From Edaphobacter sp. 4G125 (GTDB taxonomy: Bacteria > Acidobacteriota > Terriglobia > Terriglobales > Acidobacteriaceae), in the NCBI RefSeq assembly GCF_014274685.1, contig NZ_CP060393.1, positions 3,655,501 to 3,719,500 of the forward strand: DNA of 64,000 nucleotides. The letters run 5' to 3'. Under the pieces are notes generated by a model. The model was not told where the DNA came from. It did not search any database and saw only the letters and a list, made by a program, of their open reading frames with translations. Shown in pieces: positions 60,376 to 64,000 of this stretch. The position numbers were made by a program, and so were the translations under genes. Numbering within the stretch: the stretch's first letter is position 1; each line of letters starts with the position of its first letter.

Positions 60376-61464
60376 ATGGCGACCATCTCCCCACCTCTTC
60401 CCATCGACGGCGAATCGATCATGCGGATGGAGCAAACAGGACACGGACGCCTGCGCGACCGTTTTGGCCGCGCAATTACTGATTTGCGCCTCTCGGTCAC
60501 CGATCGCTGCAACTACAAATGCGTCTACTGCCGTACTGGAAATGAAGGCGCTCAATACACCGAGCTGGCCACGGGGGATTACCTCCGCATGGTCCGCATC
60601 ATGGTGTCGCTCGGCATCGAAAAAGTTCGCCTCACTGGAGGAGAACCTCTGCTTCGCTCTGGGCTTGTCGAAATGGTGCACGAGCTTTCCACGCTACGCA
60701 CTGCCTTCCTTTCCGACGGGACCGCGACAGACTCAGGCCTTCCGATCGATCTCGCCCTGACCACCAACGGGCACCTCCTCGAGCCGTTAGCAGCCCCCCT
60801 AATGGAAGCGGGGCTCAAGCGAATCACCGTCAGTATGGATGCGGTCGAACCCGAGACCTTCGCGGCCATCACCCGCGTTCCACGCAGCTTCGAGCGTGTG
60901 CTTGCAGGAGTTCGCAAGGCAACAGCCGTCGGCTTTGGCCCGGTCAAAATAAACTGCGTCCTGCTCCGCGGCTTCAACGATCACCAGATTGAGGCCTTCG
61001 CCGAGTTTTCGCGACGCGAAGGAGTCATCGTTCGCTTCATCGAGTTCATGCCGCTCGAAGAGGACCGCAGCTGGCGTTCAGAGACGGTCATCCGCATGGA
61101 TGAACTCGTTGCTCGATTGAACCACTTCCGCCCGCTGGTTGAGCTTCCGCAACACTCCGCAAGCGAAACAGCGCGACGGTTTACCTTCGACGACGGCGTC
61201 GGAGAGATCGGTATCATCGCTCCCGTCTCGCGCCCATTTTGCGGACATTGCAGCCGTATCCGCATTACCTCCGACGGCAAACTTCGCACCTGCCTTTTTT
61301 CGCAGAGTGACCACGATCTCTATGGCCGGATGTTTCGCGGGGGAACCGATCAGGAGCTTGCTGCGTATATTCGTAGCGTTGTATTTCAAAAAGAAGAACG
61401 TCATCACATTGGGGAACCGGGGTTTGAAAAACCCTTACGCAATATGGTTCATATTGGTGGCTAA
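60376..61464 (+). CDS. moaA: MoaA, GTP 3',8-cyclase (molybdenum cofactor synthesis)
   Basis: This 362-residue radical-SAM enzyme starts Mo-cofactor synthesis by rearranging GTP. The N-terminal cluster motif is CNYKCVYC (about residues 49-56), with RLTGGEPLLR near 89-98. The C-terminal cluster motif is PFCGHCSRIRITSDGKLRTC near 285-304. The Gly-Gly end needed for activity is present (VHIGG at 358-362). The start is ATG 60376, after GAGGG. No moaC, moaD or moaE is adjacent, so the rest of the pathway is elsewhere. Confidence 0.95.
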   Translation: MATISPPLPIDGESIMRMEQTGHGRLRDRFGRAITDLRLSVTDRCNYKCVYCRTGNEGAQYTELATGDYLRMVRIMVSLGIEKVRLTGGEPLLRSGLVEMVHELSTLRTAFLSDGTATDSGLPIDLALTTNGHLLEPLAAPLMEAGLKRITVSMDAVEPETFAAITRVPRSFERVLAGVRKATAVGFGPVKINCVLLRGFNDHQIEAFAEFSRREGVIVRFIEFMPLEEDRSWRSETVIRMDELVARLNHFRPLVELPQHSASETARRFTFDDGVGEIGIIAPVSRPFCGHCSRIRITSDGKLRTCLFSQSDHDLYGRMFRGGTDQELAAYIRSVVFQKEERHHIGEPGFEKPLRNMVHIGG

Positions 61465-61548
61465 CAACCATCGGCAATGATAGAAACGAAGAAAGTTTTA
61501 TTTTCCCGATAAAACACTCTCTCCATAACCTGCCAGGATCAAAGCTCT

Positions 61549-62634
61549 GTGTTGAAAGAACGCCGCCAGTTCGAAGTAATAGAAAGCCGCCAGATGGATC
61601 ATCTTCGGATGTTCCACGACGTGGCGCGCGGACTGACGGCCAGCCTGGAGCTGGAGGAGATCCTCAGCACCATCATGAACAAGATGGCGCAGTTCTTCGG
61701 CCCCGAGCGCTGGTCCATGTTGATGGTTGATGAAAAAACGAACCAGCTCTTCTATGCCATCGCCGTTGGAGAAAACGCAGAGAGTCTGCGAGGTCTCCGC
61801 ATCAATATGGGCGAAGGTGTGGCCGGGTGGGTCGCATCTACAGGAAACCCGCTTGTCGTTCCGGATGTCAGGCTCGATCCGCAATGGTCCGCCTTCGTCG
61901 CGAAGAACCCTGATCTCAACATTCAGTCCATCGCCTGCGTCCCGGTACGCTCTGGCGACAAGACGCTCGGCGTCATTCAGCTCCTCAACAGCAAACTCGA
62001 CCTGTTGTCGGAGTACTCTATCTCGTTCCTTCGAATTCTCTGCGATTACGCTGCAATTGCCATCCAGAATTCCCGTTCGATGACGCTGATCCAGGAGCTG
62101 ACCATCACCGACGACTGCACCGGACTGTTCAACGCTCGGCACCTGTACACCATGCTCGAAGAGCAGGTCGCAAAAGGAACGGAATTCAGCCTTCTGTTTA
62201 TCGATCTCGACCGCTTCAAGTCCGTCAACGATACGCACGGGCATTTGATCGGCAGCCGTCTGCTCTCCGAGGTCGGCAACCTGATGCGCCGCTCTCTCGG
62301 CCCGGCAAACTCCTCCTTCCGCTATGGCGGCGATGAATTTGTCGCGCTGCTGCCCGGCATGGGGAAAGCTGCCGGTACAGGAGCGACCCTGGCGCTGCAT
62401 GAAGACCTTCGGCGCAACCGTTTTCTGGAAGGCGCCGGTCTCTCTCTCGGCCTGTCGGGCAGCTTTGGACTCGCCACCTTCCCCGAGGACGGTAACACCG
62501 TTCAGGCGATTTTGCGTGCCGCCGACGAGATGATGTACCTGGCCAAGACTACGCGCGACAACATCGCGGTCGCCGGCCGGGGTCTTCTGCTCGATCGTCC
62601 AAAGATCCCGACGCCGATTCGTTCTTCGCGCTGA
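61549..62634 (+). CDS. GAF-GGDEF diguanylate cyclase
   Basis: This is a 361-residue soluble protein. The GAF sensor domain (about 25-185; MGEGVAGWVASTGNPLVVPD near 87-106) is joined to a GGDEF domain (about 195-345) whose active-site motif YGGDEF is intact. It lacks the RxxD inhibitory site that the other GGDEF proteins here carry. LHYT-like membrane elements are absent, so it probably senses a cytosolic ligand. The start is GTG 61549. Its stop is one base from the end of the convergent secreted-protein gene. Confidence 0.9.
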   Translation: MLKERRQFEVIESRQMDHLRMFHDVARGLTASLELEEILSTIMNKMAQFFGPERWSMLMVDEKTNQLFYAIAVGENAESLRGLRINMGEGVAGWVASTGNPLVVPDVRLDPQWSAFVAKNPDLNIQSIACVPVRSGDKTLGVIQLLNSKLDLLSEYSISFLRILCDYAAIAIQNSRSMTLIQELTITDDCTGLFNARHLYTMLEEQVAKGTEFSLLFIDLDRFKSVNDTHGHLIGSRLLSEVGNLMRRSLGPANSSFRYGGDEFVALLPGMGKAAGTGATLALHEDLRRNRFLEGAGLSLGLSGSFGLATFPEDGNTVQAILRAADEMMYLAKTTRDNIAVAGRGLLLDRPKIPTPIRSSR

Positions 62635-62635
62635 T

Positions 62636-63685
62636 CTATTGATCGGGCCTGCGTGGTGACAGTGCAAATGGCCGCTTCGGCTGAGGCAAAATTGCGTCAC
62701 GGTTTGCCGGAGCCGTCGGATGTATGCCGAAGTCCCACACTCCCAGGTTCACCTCGTGGTCCGACAGCACTTCCATTAGCGCATACTCCCCGAAGATTAG
62801 GGGCTGGCGAGGAGTCAGCTTCATCCAATGGCCGCCTGGCAGAACTTCCATCTTCGTATCCACCACGTCCTCGTCCTGGCGAACATTGCCCATCATGCTG
62901 ATCTTGAACGAGGCGACGATTCTCGAACCTGTCCGCACATCAGCCCTCACAATCACATAGCGACTTGCTGCAGGATCGCCTGGCTTATCCTTCATCGCGC
63001 TGGAGGCTCCATGCGTATCGACGGTCAATGGCATACTGCCGCTCGGCACGATCGCATCGCCCAACCGGATGTAGATCACTGGAGTATCGACGTGCAGTTG
63101 CACCATCGACCGCTCTCCCTTCAGCTGGACGAGCTGGTGCGAGCTGGAGAGCGGATTCACCACAGCCTTCAGGACGTTGTGGCCCGTATTGTGGTTCAGC
63201 TCGCCGTCTGACTGCGGCAATGGCACCAATTGCGGCTGCCCCTGAAAGGTATCGAGCGCCAGCACATTATCCAGCTCCGGTAAACGCAAATCAGGCGCAA
63301 CTTCGGGAGTCATCGCAGCACGATCTGCCTCCTCTTTCAGCAACTCGGGATCAATCGCAGGCGCCGCGCTCTGGCTCCCGTCCTCCTCAGCCTGCGAGTG
63401 GCTGCGCTCCCAGCGATGCGTCGCGTCAAAATCGACCAAGGCTACGGGAATCTCTTCCTCTGCCCCTCCGCGCTCGGCAGAGACATACCGTACCCGATCG
63501 CCCACGATCCGATAACTCATTACGACCTGGTAACTTCCGTCCTTCAAAATCAAACGGGTACGGCGAGGCGCAGCCGCGTCCGCTGAAGGAAGCGGCTTCT
63601 GAGACTGCATCGCCAGCAACCTGCCCGTCGAGGCCAGCCCCGAAAAGAGCAGGAAAATGAGAAAAACCTTTACCCCTGTTCGCAT
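62636..63685 (-). CDS. Secreted protein of unknown function
   Basis: This 349-residue protein has a Sec signal peptide (MRTGVKVFLIFLLFSGLAST, then GRLLAMQ). Its N-terminal part after cleavage has a RLILKDGSYQVVMSYRIVGD segment near 44-63, like the SHS2/'DGxxyxGxv' strands found in many Acidobacteria surface proteins. A Glu/Asp-rich linker (about 98-135) precedes a beta-rich C-terminal half. No enzyme motif or membrane anchor is seen, so a periplasmic role is likely. The start is ATG 63685. Confidence 0.75.
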   Translation of the reverse strand: MRTGVKVFLIFLLFSGLASTGRLLAMQSQKPLPSADAAAPRRTRLILKDGSYQVVMSYRIVGDRVRYVSAERGGAEEEIPVALVDFDATHRWERSHSQAEEDGSQSAAPAIDPELLKEEADRAAMTPEVAPDLRLPELDNVLALDTFQGQPQLVPLPQSDGELNHNTGHNVLKAVVNPLSSSHQLVQLKGERSMVQLHVDTPVIYIRLGDAIVPSGSMPLTVDTHGASSAMKDKPGDPAASRYVIVRADVRTGSRIVASFKISMMGNVRQDEDVVDTKMEVLPGGHWMKLTPRQPLIFGEYALMEVLSDHEVNLGVWDFGIHPTAPANRDAILPQPKRPFALSPRRPDQ

Positions 63686-63821
63686 CGTCTTAATCCATAG
63701 AATCCGGTCTCTCAGTTTAGCCCCCTGCGCTCCGTTAGACGCGCCGCCGATGCGAACAGTAAGGGAAGGGAAGTTGGGGATTTCAACCTCACTATGCTAA
63801 ACAAAAAGAGACGACTTTTTC

Positions 63822-64000
63822 ATGTGCACGCTCTTCCAGCTCGGCATTCGAGAACAACGGCCTATGTGGCTGCAGGTTCTCGCGCTGGTCTGCATCCTTG
63901 CAGTCAGCCTCATGAGCACGGCACAGGTCTCTCATACGCACGCGGAGTTCTCCGCACTCAAGCAGGGCCCACATCAGAATGGCCCCGCACCGGATGACCA
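63822..64000 (+). CDS. Secreted protein, partial (N-terminus only)
   Basis: An open frame from ATG 63822 runs to the window edge (59 codons). A hydrophobic helix (WLQVLALVCILAVSLMSTAQ) near residues 16-35 acts as a signal peptide or membrane anchor, followed by a His-containing segment (VSHTHAEFSALKQGPHQNG). A downstream ATG at 63864 is an alternative start that places the helix at the very N-terminus. The His-containing region is reminiscent of DUF2946-like exported proteins, but too little is visible to decide. Confidence 0.6.
   Translation, partial: MCTLFQLGIREQRPMWLQVLALVCILAVSLMSTAQVSHTHAEFSALKQGPHQNGPAPDD

Overview
The window looks like a piece of the core chromosome of an Acidobacteriota bacterium, most likely class Terriglobia (Granulicella/Edaphobacter/Terriglobus-like). 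This is inferred from moderately high GC, a PEP-CTERM protein, long acidic or Pro-rich extensions on ScpA and ScpB, a short omega-subunit-like RpoZ, a TAT-exported Gfo/Idh oxidoreductase, a membrane-bound ETF:menaquinone oxidoreductase operon and many GTG/TTG starts. It is mostly housekeeping DNA. No phage, insertion sequence, CRISPR array or secondary-metabolite cluster was seen.

Layout. 1-5 kb: partial rimO, a PEP-CTERM protein, a TAT-exported dehydrogenase, and two Fe(II)/2-oxoglutarate oxygenases (an Oxygenase-NA family protein and AlkB) with three copies of a dispersed intergenic repeat around them. 5-11 kb: a co-directional run cinA-plsY-gpsA-ftsY-ribD-ribE (phospholipid precursors, SRP receptor, riboflavin). 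11-18 kb: a MHYT-GGDEF-EAL signalling protein, a Bcr/CflA exporter divergent from two tandem SDR genes, then rho and rpoZ. 18-31 kb (mostly minus strand): glmM-xseA, small membrane proteins, a GGDEF protein, polA, queA, an acyltransferase and an ABC-2 exporter pair. 31-40 kb: recG, a receiver-only response regulator, phzF, a 1-Cys peroxiredoxin behind an intergenic region rich in RNA structure, tRNA-Cys, a decayed glycosidase remnant, and an ATP-grasp/polysaccharide-deacetylase pair. 40-53 kb (minus strand): ornithine aminotransferase, an ABC-F protein, a DEAD-box helicase, msrA, rluB, scpB, a phosphate transporter, scpA, trpS and a site-2 protease. 53-64 kb: a hexapeptide acetyltransferase, two SIMPL proteins coupled to a 60-residue basic protein, small zinc-ribbon and membrane proteins, the EMO(EtfD)-etfB-etfA operon, moaA, a GAF-GGDEF protein, and two secreted proteins of unknown function, the last one cut by the window edge.

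How the genes work together. Clear functional groups are phospholipid synthesis (plsY-gpsA), riboflavin (ribD-ribE), chromosome segregation (scpA, scpB), electron transfer from acyl-CoA dehydrogenases to menaquinone (EMO-EtfBA), oxidative repair of alkylated nucleic acid (Oxygenase-NA plus AlkB), oxidative-stress repair (peroxiredoxin, MsrA) and c-di-GMP signalling (three GGDEF proteins with different sensor modules). The least explained parts are the structured intergenic regions at 34380-34560 and 35948-36200, a perfect 21-bp inverted repeat between gpsA and ftsY, and the repeat family around alkB.
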